Shown here piece by piece: positions 16,054-24,000 of a DNA stretch of 34,537 bases (the first letter of the stretch is position 1; each line of letters opens with the position of its first letter). The translations under genes were made by a program, and so were the position numbers. The stretch covers positions 1-34,537 of the forward strand of contig JAKSOV010000011.1 of NCBI GenBank assembly GCA_024405415.1, given 5' to 3'. The notes beneath the pieces were generated by a model that ran no database searches, was not told where the DNA came from, and worked only from the letters and a program-made list of their open reading frames with translations. The DNA is from Akkermansia sp. GTDB taxonomy: Bacteria > Verrucomicrobiota > Verrucomicrobiia > Verrucomicrobiales > Akkermansiaceae.

Positions 16054-16082
16054 TTGAACGGTAGGCGGAGCGGGGGTATCAT
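16054..16082 (+). promoter_or_regulatory. Promoter of clpB
   Basis: TTGAAC (16054-16059) and TATCAT (16077-16082) are separated by exactly 17 bp. Six bases follow before the ATG at 16089, so the transcript should start on the start codon itself. The promoter is of the housekeeping type rather than sigma-32-like. Confidence 0.7.
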
Positions 16083-16088
16083 AGCTGT

Positions 16089-18665
16089 ATGAACAACAAC
16101 CTGACTACCAAATTCACGGAGGGGCTTGTGGCGGCTCAAAAGGCTGCGCAGCAGGCCGGTCGTGCGCAGATTTACCCTGCGGAGCTGCTGCTGGCGCTGG
16201 TGCGGCAGGAGGGCGGTGTGCTCTCCGCCGTGCTGGAGAAGGCGGGGGCGAATACGGCGAAATTGCTCACCGAGCTGGAGGGCGCGCTGGCGCGCGAGCC
16301 TCGGCAGACGGGCGGTGTGGTGCAGAGCGCGGGCATCGGGCCCGCTCTCGACCGCGCGCTCAACGCTGCGGAGGAGCAACGCACCGCGATGAAGGACGAT
16401 TTCCTGAGCGTGGAGCACTTTGTGCTCGCTCTCTTCCGCACGGATGACGCCATGCGCCGCCTGATGGAGGGCTGCGGGCTGACAGAGAACAAATACCTTG
16501 CGGCCCTGCGCGAGGTGCGCGGCAACCAGCGCATCACCGACCAAGAGCCGGAGGGCAAATTCCAGCCGCTCGAAAAGTACGGCACGGACCTCACCGCCCG
16601 CGCGCGGCAGGGTAAGATTGACCCCGTCATCGGCCGCGATGCGGAAATCCGCCGCGTGCTGCAAATCCTCTCCCGCCGCACGAAGAACAATCCCGTGCTT
16701 ATCGGCGAACCCGGCGTGGGCAAGACCGCCATCGCGGAGGGGCTGGCGCGCCGCATCGTGAACGGCGATGTGCCCGAGAGCATGCAGGGCAAGCGGCTCG
16801 TGAGCCTCAACATCGGCTCCATGCTGGCGGGCGCCAAGTACCGCGGCGAGTTCGAGGAGCGTCTGAAGGCTTTTATTAAAGAAGTGACGTCCTCGAATGG
16901 CGAAATCATCCTGTTCATCGACGAGCTCCACACCCTCGTGGGTGCCGGCGCGGGCGGGGACGGCTCGATGGATGCCGCCAACCTGCTGAAGCCCGCGCTG
17001 GCTCGCGGCGAGCTGCGGACCATCGGCGCCACGACCTTGGATGAGTACCGCAAGTACATCGAGAAGGACGCCGCGTTGGAGCGCCGCTTCCAACCCGTGT
17101 ATGTCGCGGAGCCGAGCGTGGAGGACACGATTGCCATCCTGCGCGGTCTGAAGGAGCGCTACGAGGTGCACCACGGCGTGCATATCACGGACGGCGCGCT
17201 GGTGGCCGCCGCGACCCTGAGCAACCGCTACATCTCCGACCGTTTCCTGCCCGACAAAGCGGTTGACCTTGTGGACGAGGCCGCCGCCCGCCTCAAGATT
17301 GAGCTGGACAGCATGCCCGCCGAGATTGACGAGCTGAACCGCGCCGCCATGCAGCTGGAGATGGAGCGCCAAGCCCTCGCTAAGGAAAAGGACGAGGACT
17401 CCAAGCAGCGCCTCGACAAAATTTCCCGCGAACTGGCTGACACCAAGGAGAAGACCGACGCGATGATTGCCCGCTGGAAGAGCGAGAAAGAGGTCGTGAC
17501 CAAGGCGCGCGATGCCCAGAAGCGCATCGACGCCCTGCGCACGGAGGCCGAGCAGGCCCAGCGCAAGGGCGACCTCGGCCGCGCGTCCGCCATCCTCTAC
17601 GGCGAGATTCCCGCCGCCGAAACCGCCGCCAAGGAGGCTCGCACCGCGTTCGCGGAGCTGCAACGCAGCGGCGAGGGTCTGCTCAAGGAGGAGGTGACGG
17701 AGGCGGATATCGCCAAGGTGGTCTCCACATGGACGGGCATCCCCGCCGCGCGCATGGCGGAGGGCGAGCGCGAGAAACTGCTCCACATGGAGGAGCGCAT
17801 CGGCGCGCGCCTCATCGGGCAGAAGGACGCGGTGAAGGCCGTGGCGGATGCCGTGCGCCGCTCCCGCGCGGGGCTGCAAGACGAGAACCGCCCGCTCGGC
17901 TCCTTCATCTTCCTCGGCCCCACAGGCGTGGGCAAGACGGAGCTGGCCAAAGCGCTCGCCGAGTTCCTGTTCGATGACGAGGCCGCGATGGTGCGCATCG
18001 ACATGAGCGAGTACATGGAGAAGCACAGCGTGTCGCGCCTCATCGGTGCGCCTCCCGGGTATGTGGGCTATGATGAGGGCGGTCAGCTGACGGAAGCCGT
18101 GCGCCGCCGTCCCTACAGTGTCGTGCTGTTCGATGAAATCGAGAAGGCGCACCCGGATGTGTTCAACGTGCTCCTCCAAGTGCTCGACGACGGCCGCATC
18201 ACGGACGGCCAGGGCCGCACGGTGGACTTCACCAACACCGTCCTTATCATGACGAGCAACATCGGCAGCGCGTACATCCTGACGGAGACGGACAAGGACG
18301 CCCGCAACGCCAAGACGATGGAGGCGCTTCGTGCCCACTTCCGCCCCGAGTTCCTGAACCGCATCGACGAGACCATCCTCTTCGACCGCCTGAGCGAGGA
18401 CAATCTGAAACATATCGTGAGCATCCAGCTCGCGCGGGTCGAAAAACGCCTTGCCGCGCGCGGCCTGAAGCTGGAGCTGACGGATGCCGCCGCCGCGCTC
18501 GTCGCCTCCCACGGCTACGACCCCGTATACGGCGCCCGCCCGCTCAAGCGCGCCATCCAGCGCGACATTCTCGACCCGCTCAGCATGGCCCTCCTCTCGG
18601 GCAAGTTCCCCGAGGGCAGCACCATCCGCACCGATGCCGAAAACGGCGCGATTGTGTTCCGCTGA
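16089..18665 (+). CDS. clpB: ATP-dependent disaggregase chaperone ClpB
   Basis: ClpB, with DnaK, pulls polypeptides out of aggregates in the cytoplasm. The 858-residue length is typical of the full form. The order is: Clp N-terminal repeat domain (about 1-145); first AAA domain with Walker [10 protein letters not shown] and Walker [10 protein letters not shown]; the coiled-coil middle domain (about 405-530, rich in Glu/Lys/Arg), which marks ClpB rather than ClpA/C; second AAA domain with GPTGVGKTE and [13 protein letters not shown]; and the C-terminal D2-small domain. No ClpP-binding loop is apparent. It is monocistronic, with its own promoter and a strong terminator at 18689. Confidence 0.97.
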   Translation: MNNNLTTKFTEGLVAAQKAAQQAGRAQIYPAELLLALVRQEGGVLSAVLEKAGANTAKLLTELEGALAREPRQTGGVVQSAGIGPALDRALNAAEEQRTAMKDDFLSVEHFVLALFRTDDAMRRLMEGCGLTENKYLAALREVRGNQRITDQEPEGKFQPLEKYGTDLTARARQGKIDPVIGRDAEIRRVLQILSRRTKNNPVLIGEPGVGKTAIAEGLARRIVNGDVPESMQGKRLVSLNIGSMLAGAKYRGEFEERLKAFIKEVTSSNGEIILFIDELHTLVGAGAGGDGSMDAANLLKPALARGELRTIGATTLDEYRKYIEKDAALERRFQPVYVAEPSVEDTIAILRGLKERYEVHHGVHITDGALVAAATLSNRYISDRFLPDKAVDLVDEAAARLKIELDSMPAEIDELNRAAMQLEMERQALAKEKDEDSKQRLDKISRELADTKEKTDAMIARWKSEKEVVTKARDAQKRIDALRTEAEQAQRKGDLGRASAILYGEIPAAETAAKEARTAFAELQRSGEGLLKEEVTEADIAKVVSTWTGIPAARMAEGEREKLLHMEERIGARLIGQKDAVKAVADAVRRSRAGLQDENRPLGSFIFLGPTGVGKTELAKALAEFLFDDEAAMVRIDMSEYMEKHSVSRLIGAPPGYVGYDEGGQLTEAVRRRPYSVVLFDEIEKAHPDVFNVLLQVLDDGRITDGQGRTVDFTNTVLIMTSNIGSAYILTETDKDARNAKTMEALRAHFRPEFLNRIDETILFDRLSEDNLKHIVSIQLARVEKRLAARGLKLELTDAAAALVASHGYDPVYGARPLKRAIQRDILDPLSMALLSGKFPEGSTIRTDAENGAIVFR

Positions 18666-18688
18666 AGACGTCACCACACCATACAAGA

Positions 18689-18720
18689 GCCCATCCGCGC
18701 GTCCGCGGATGGGCTTTTTT
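18689..18720 (+). terminator. Intrinsic terminator of clpB
   Basis: GCCCATCCGCG (18689-18699) pairs perfectly with CGCGGATGGGC (18704-18714) around CGTC, followed by six T residues. Confidence 0.95.
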
Positions 18721-18730
18721 CGGTGTAGGA

Positions 18731-18751
18731 CAGATAAATGAGGATTTGTCT
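18731..18751. repeat. Solitary copy of the CGACAAAT hairpin motif
   Basis: AGATAAAT-GAGG-ATTTGTCT is a one-mismatch version of the hairpin at the tips of the GTAC-heptad elements. It touches the stop codon of the minus-strand flavodoxin-like gene. Here too it stands without the heptad arms. Confidence 0.6.
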
Positions 18752-19293
18752 CACAGGGCGGCGCCGAGGGCGCGGGCAGCGGCGAGCTGCGCGGGCTGCT
18801 TGGCGATGTCGCCGGGGGCGGTGTTGGCGGGGGCGTGCAGAACGCCGGAGAGGCGGGCGTGCTCGAAGCAGGCCACCCAGCCCTCGATACCGGAGGTAAC
18901 GTGGTGCAGCTCCTCCTCGCTCTCATCGGCACAGGTGGTGAGCAGGTAAATATCGCGGAACGCGTAATCCTTGGTAAAGAGGGCGTTCATGCGGTCGAGG
19001 AGCACTTTCATCTGCCCCGCCATGCCGTAGTAATACACGGGCGTGACAAACACCACCACATCCGCCGCGGCCACCTTCTCCATAATCGCGTTGGCATCAT
19101 CATCCATCACGCAATGGCCGATTTCCTGACACGCGAAACACCCGCGGCAAAACGCCAGCGCCTTCTCCTTCAGCGAAATCGTCTCCACCGCATGCCCTGC
19201 CCCGCTCGCGCCCTCCGCAAACGCAGCCGCCAGCGCATCCGAATTGCTCTTGCTTCTCAGCGAAGCCGTGATAATCACAACATTCTTGCTCAT
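18751..19293 (-). CDS. Flavodoxin-fold NAD(P)H-dependent oxidoreductase
   Basis: This 180-residue cytoplasmic protein has the flavodoxin-like fold of NADPH-dependent FMN reductases. The FMN phosphate loop is TASLRSKSNSDAL (about 9-21), and the isoalloxazine-binding loop is VTPVYYYGMAGQMKVLLDR. Two closely spaced cysteines (CRGCFACQ, about 49-56) resemble those of iron-sulfur flavoproteins and related reductases, and could bind a cluster or form a redox disulfide. The electron donor and physiological partner are unknown. The promoter lies 6 bp before the start codon on the minus strand. The gene converges on clpB, whose terminator separates them. Confidence 0.88.
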   Translation of the reverse strand: MSKNVVIITASLRSKSNSDALAAAFAEGASGAGHAVETISLKEKALAFCRGCFACQEIGHCVMDDDANAIMEKVAAADVVVFVTPVYYYGMAGQMKVLLDRMNALFTKDYAFRDIYLLTTCADESEEELHHVTSGIEGWVACFEHARLSGVLHAPANTAPGDIAKQPAQLAAARALGAAL

Positions 19294-19299
19294 GCCCCC

Positions 19300-19327
19300 A
19301 TTCTACCCCACCCCTCCCCCCGCGCAA
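19300..19327 (-). promoter_or_regulatory. Promoter of the flavodoxin-like gene
   Basis: On the minus strand, TTGCGC (19322-19327) and TAGAAT (19300-19305) have a 16-bp, G-rich spacer. The -10 box ends 6 nt before the ATG, so a leaderless transcript is expected. Confidence 0.6.
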
Positions 19328-19520
19328 GCAAAAAGATAAACACCACCCCGCGGGTTGCTAGCAACCGCCACCCCTGCCCGCGCTGAAAATGCTCCGTTTT
19401 TATCACACAAGTGCCGCTAAACCGCTTGACAACCTCCTCCATGCGCGCTCTCTTGTCCCTGAGCTTAAAAAGCTTTTTAGGGTATTAATTCCAACGTAGG
19501 AACCGCCGCTGCTGAAAAGA

Positions 19521-19578
19521 GGCGGAGCGAGGCTCGAAGAAGGGGACTTCCCGGCGGTCGGCGTTGTCGGCGAAGGAG
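19521..19578 (-). pseudogene. 58-bp fragment homologous to the 3' part of the beta-galactosidase gene
   Basis: This stretch matches 21157-21214, inside the last F5/8 type C-like domain of the large GH2 gene, at 54 of 58 positions and in the same orientation. Translated on the minus strand it reads FADNADRREVPFFEPRSA, against FADNADRQEVLFFEPRAA in the intact gene. Homology stops abruptly on both sides, and the first ATPase-operator repeat begins 2 bp beyond it. It is a remnant of a duplicated or related gene; the enclosing 396-bp gap (19294-19689) holds no intact gene. Confidence 0.8.
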
Positions 19579-19579
19579 A

Positions 19580-19605
19580 ATTTCAGAAAACTGCGGCAAT
19601 ACGCA
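19580..19605. repeat. Upstream copy of the 26-bp repeat at the second ATPase promoter
   Basis: ATTTCAGAAAACTGCGGCAA followed by TACGCA. The second copy, at 19654-19679, differs at one base. The copies start 74 bp apart, about seven helical turns, and flank the promoter. Confidence 0.85.
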
Positions 19606-19623
19606 TTTTTATGAAATGTATGC

Positions 19624-19652
19624 TTGACGGTGGGGTGCGTTCAGGGTATGTT
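19624..19652 (+). promoter_or_regulatory. Promoter of the second DUF4143 ATPase
   Basis: TTGACG (19624-19629) and TATGTT (19647-19652) are spaced by 17 bp. Transcription would start near 19659, inside the downstream repeat, so a protein bound there would block initiation. Confidence 0.6.
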
Positions 19653-19653
19653 G

Positions 19654-19679
19654 ATTTCAGAAAATTGCGGCAATACGCA
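19654..19679. repeat. Downstream copy of the 26-bp repeat at the second ATPase promoter
   Basis: ATTTCAGAAAATTGCGGCAA followed by TACGCA lies between the -10 box and the ATG at 19690. Its AAAA..TGC.GC..GCA pattern resembles the 22-bp repeats upstream of the first DUF4143 ATPase. Confidence 0.85.
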
Positions 19680-19689
19680 AAAATCCGAA

Positions 19690-20949
19690 ATGACTCCTCA
19701 GATTCAACGCGATGATTTGCTCCGCAAGTTGGTGCGGGCACAGGGCAACGGGATGGTGAAAATCATCACGGGCATCCGCCGTAGCGGCAAGTCTCACTTG
19801 CTTTTCCGTCTCTTTGCAGAGCATCTGCGCCAAGAGGGGGTGGATGAGGCGCACCTCATCATGCTCGCGCTGGATGACCGTCGCAACAAGGCCTACCGCG
19901 ACCCCGATGCTCTCTTGGATTATCTGGAGGCGCGCATCCCGGCAGAGGGGCACACCTTCGTGCTGCTGGACGAGGTGCAGATGGTCGATGAGTTTGCGGA
20001 TGTGCTCAATACGCTGCTGCACAACGAACGGCTGGACATTTATGTGACGGGCAGCAACTCGCGCTTCCTCTCGCGGGATATCGCCACCTCTTTCCGCGGT
20101 CGCGGCGACGCCATCCATGTGAGTCCCCTGAGCTTTGCTGAGATGATGCAGGTGTACCCCGGCACACCCGAGCAGGGCTTATCGGATTATCTGACCTATG
20201 GCGGTCTGCCTCAGGTGGTGCTCTTCCCCGAGCGGGAGGACAAGGTGAAATACCTCAACGCCATTTTCGCCAACACCTATCTCACCGACATTAAAGAGCG
20301 CTACCGCATCGGCGCGGATGATGATTTGGAGGAGCTGGTCAATATCATCGCCTCCGGCATCGGCGGGCTCACCAATCCCACCCGCTTGGAAAACACGTTT
20401 TGTTCTGTCAAAAAGAGCAAAATTTCCGCCGCAACCATCAAAAAGTATCTGACGATTCTCGAAGAAGCCTTCTTGATTGAAAAGGCTACGCGCTACGACA
20501 TCCGCGGCAATCGGTATATCGATACCCCCGCCAAATACTATTTTTCCGACCTCGGGCTACGCAACGCCCGCCTCAACTTCCGCCAGTTTGAGGAGCCGCA
20601 CCTCATGGAAAACCTCATTTACAATGAGCTGCGCCGCCGCGGTATCGCTGTCGATGTGGGGGTCTACCCCATCCACACCCGCAACGAACGAGGCGTCAGC
20701 GAGCGCAAGCAACTGGAGATTGATTTCGTCTGCAACCTCGGCAGCTCCCGCGCCTACATCCAGTCCGCCTATCGTCTCCCCACCCCGGAAAAGCGCGAAC
20801 AGGAACGCCGCTCCCTTCTCTGCGTCAATGATGCCTTCGCCAAAATCATCATCACAGCCGATACCACCCCCCGACACTATGATGAGCACGGCATCCTCCA
20901 CCTCCCCCTTCTCGACTTCCTTCTCAACCCCGCCACCCTCACGATGTAA
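19690..20949 (+). CDS. AAA-type ATPase with DUF4143 C-terminal region (second copy)
   Basis: This 419-residue ATP-binding protein has Walker A GIRRSGKSH (about 28-36), Walker B FVLLDEVQM (about 97-105) and the conserved VTGSNSRFLSRDI (sensor region), LSFAEMM and GGLPQVV blocks that mark this ATPase/DUF4143 family. The C-terminal domain contains a nuclease-like LEIDFVCNLG strand. The function is unknown. It belongs to the same broad family as the gene at 9783-11153 but differs widely in sequence, so it is not a recent duplicate. I chose ATG 19690 (MTPQIQRDDLL) because the in-frame codons at 19624 and 19648 lie within the promoter. A 26-bp repeat on each side of the promoter suggests autoregulation. 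Confidence 0.88.
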   Translation: MTPQIQRDDLLRKLVRAQGNGMVKIITGIRRSGKSHLLFRLFAEHLRQEGVDEAHLIMLALDDRRNKAYRDPDALLDYLEARIPAEGHTFVLLDEVQMVDEFADVLNTLLHNERLDIYVTGSNSRFLSRDIATSFRGRGDAIHVSPLSFAEMMQVYPGTPEQGLSDYLTYGGLPQVVLFPEREDKVKYLNAIFANTYLTDIKERYRIGADDDLEELVNIIASGIGGLTNPTRLENTFCSVKKSKISAATIKKYLTILEEAFLIEKATRYDIRGNRYIDTPAKYYFSDLGLRNARLNFRQFEEPHLMENLIYNELRRRGIAVDVGVYPIHTRNERGVSERKQLEIDFVCNLGSSRAYIQSAYRLPTPEKREQERRSLLCVNDAFAKIIITADTTPRHYDEHGILHLPLLDFLLNPATLTM

Positions 20950-20984
20950 GAGGCGGAAGAGTTTTTTTCCTATAGCCACAAAGG

Positions 20985-21021
20985 ACAAGCCCTGTCTGAC
21001 AGGAGGTCAGGCAGGGCTTGT
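20985..21021. terminator. Bidirectional terminator between ATPase and beta-galactosidase genes
   Basis: ACAAGCCCTGTCTGAC (20985-21000) pairs with GTCAGGCAGGGCTTGT (21006-21021), with a single T-G wobble, around AGGAG. The genes converge here. Confidence 0.9.
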
Positions 21022-21069
21022 TTAGCAGCGCGGGCTTGGCCGCGCCTCTATTTACAATTTGTAATTCCT

Positions 21070-24000
21070 TTATTCCGCCGGGATGATGTCGAGTTCGCTC
21101 ATGGTGGCGGTGTCGCCGTCGCCGTAGGCGGAGATGGCGACAAGGCGGATGTATTTGGCGGCGCGAGGCTCGAAGAAGAGGACTTCCTGGCGGTCGGCGT
21201 TGTCGGCAAAGGAGCCGCGGGCTACGGCGTCGCCCCAGTTCTCGCCGTCGTTGCTGACGTAGACTTCGTATTCCTTGATGCGGCCTTCGTCAATGGGCGC
21301 GCCTTGGTAGACGATGCCTTTCATGCGACGCTCGCCGCCGAGGTTGAGGCGGATGTCATGCGGGAAGCTGGCAACGGTGACGCCCGTCATGGTAATCCAG
21401 TAGGTGTCGGGGTTGCCGTCCAGCACGTTGCGGGCGGGTCCTTCCTCGGGGTCCTCGGAGGAGACGTATTCCACGGAGAAGAAGGCGTAGGCGGGGTATT
21501 CACCGACCACGCGGTTGACGATGGGTTTCACCTCCGCCAGCGAGGCGTACGGCTCGCCCTCGTTCATCGGCTTGAGGAAGACCATCTTGAAGTATTTGGC
21601 CTCGGCGAACTCGGGCAGCATGACGCGCTGGGTGGTGTCTTCGTCCGCCAGCTCGACTTCCACGGCGGGTTTGTCGCCCCAGTTTTGGCCGTCCTGCGAG
21701 AGGTAGAAGGCCATGCGGCGCACGCGGGAGGTGTTGCGGCCTTGGCGCGGGGTGACTTCGAAGCCGCGCAGCTCGGAGACCGCGCCGAGGTCGATGGTGA
21801 TGTCGTGCGGGTAGGTGGCGGTGGGCTCATGCCAGCGGGAGTGCCAGTAGGTGTCGCGGCGGCCGTCGATGAGGCTCCACGCGGACTGGCTGCCGCCGGC
21901 GCTGCTGGAGCAGGAGACGATGCGCAGCAGGTTGTCGGGTTTCCATTCGGTGACGTAGTGGTAGACCTGCGGGGCGGCGAGGCAGTCCGGGCTGACGGCG
22001 TCGGCGCGCACGATGCCTTCCTCTCGCTGGAGGAAGGGTTCTTTATAGGGCATGACGTCGCCGTTGGGCAGGGTGATGGTAATCTCGGCATCGCGGCTGG
22101 CGCAGGAGGCGTGCATGAAGCCCAGTCCGTCGCGGGAGAGGGTGACGGCGCCTGTGAGCGGCAGGGATTGGCGGGCCAGCTCCCGCGCCTGTTGGTTGAG
22201 GCGGATGGGGCGCAGGGAGAAGGAGATGGTCGTGGGCGCGGAGAGGGGGATGTCGCGGTCCATGGGGCGGGGGCCGCAGGCGGCACCGCCGAGGCCGAGG
22301 GTCAGGACATCTACGTTGAGGACGGTGGCGCGGGCGGGCGCGACTTCCTCCGGGTGGGGGGCGGCGAAGAGGGCCTGCGGGGTGTAGGGCAGCGCGGAGA
22401 AGTTGAACTTGCTGTCCTGATCGGCGCAGATGAGCAGGCCGACGCCGTCGTCATCCGTGGCGGCGACCCACTTGCACTCCATGCGGTTGCCCATTTCCAT
22501 GGGGAAGGGGTATTTTTCTACCATGTCGGCGACCTTGCGGTCGTAGATACCCACGGGGGCGCCGGCTTTGCGGTCGGGGTAGTTTTCGCCGGGGCCGCGG
22601 CCATACCAGCGGATGTTGCCGTAGCGCTCCGGCAGGGCGAGGGTGTAGCCGAGCTTAGGCAGCACGACTTTTTCCTCACTGGGTTGGATGCCGGCCTGCA
22701 CGCTGACGTAGCCATTGGGCAGGATGGTGTAGACCATCTGCGTGGTGAAGCGGAAGTCGTTGTCCTTCACGGGGCCGTAGTCGGACAGTTCAAACTTGCC
22801 GTTGTCGTAGTCTCGGCTGTCAAGCCCCTCTTTGCGGATGCCGCGGCTGACGATGTCGGTGGAGATGAGCACGGCTCCGCCCTCCAGGCGCTCGACTACG
22901 AGGGGGGAGGCATCGTGCGTGAGGTTGCGCAGGCCGTTGTTGAGCCATTGGTTCATGGCCCACTTGTCGTTGGCGAGCGGGGCGCGGAAGGCGTTGAGGA
23001 AGAGGGTCGCTTTGTCGCCGATGAGTTCCTTACCCTCGACAATGTAGTTGCGCAGGCCGCCTGTGGCCTTGTCGATGGTGATGGTGAAGGAGGGCCCGAT
23101 GACGGTCATGCGGCCGTTGAGGTTGCGGACCTCGAGCTTGGCTTCCTTGTCCAGCGCGATGGGGTTGGCCTTGGGGTTGAAGTGCGTGACTTCCTCGGGC
23201 AGCACGAACTGCTCCGTGGCAATCACGTAGCCCTTTTCCGCCCATGCGTTGTCCGCCTTGAGTCGCAGGTGCAGGGTGAGGAAGTAGCGGCGGTCAGCGG
23301 CGAGCTTTTCGAGCTGCATCGTCTCGGTGGGAATCTGCACCTGCAGGGTGCGCAGGGGGGCCGCTTTCGGCGCAAAGGTGCCGGAGGCGATGATGTTCGT
23401 GCCTTCCTCCGCCAGCTCCCAGGTGCCGTCGTACTCGCTCAGGTCGGTAAAGAGGTGCTTGTTGCGGATGTCCACAAGGAGAGCGCTCCTGTCCTCGGAG
23501 AGGCCGCGGATGGTGAAGTCGGCATTCTGCTGGGCCTTGCGGATTTCCGCGTAGAGCGGGGTGGGCGTGCGGTCGCTGTAGATGACGCCTTTGATGCAGA
23601 AGATGCCGTCGTGCGGGTATTCGCCGTGGTCGCCGCCGTAGCTCTGGCGGGTGACGGTGCGGCCATCGGGCAGCGTGACCTCCTGGTCATAGCTCTGGTG
23701 AATCCACTCCCAGATACCGCCGCCGATGATGGAGTCGCTGGTGTCGATGGCGTCCCAGTAGTCCTTCAAATTGCCCATGGAGTTGCAGAGGATGTGGGCG
23801 TATTCGGAGATGTACCACGGCTTTTGCAGCTTGCGGGCGGCGATTTCGCGGGCCCAGTTCACGCTGGGGTACTGGTTGGAGCAGAGGTCGGCCAGCTCGT
23901 TGTTGCGCTCGTATTGCGTGACGCGGGAGGTGTCGCGGCTCTTAATCCAGTCGCGCACGGCGGCGAAGTTGTCGCCGGGGCCGGCCTCGTTGCCGTAGGA

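Noticed and set aside
15735..16088. A CIRCE or sigma-32 heat-shock control region for clpB
   Set aside because: The inverted repeat TTAGCACTC-N9-GAGTGCTAA is absent, and the -35/-10 boxes are of the housekeeping type.
15933..18932. A 999-codon open frame on the minus strand, opposite clpB
   Set aside because: It is a by-product of the GC-rich third codon positions of clpB. The translation is low-complexity (Ala, His, Gly, Arg-rich) with no domain, and clpB is unmistakable on the other strand.
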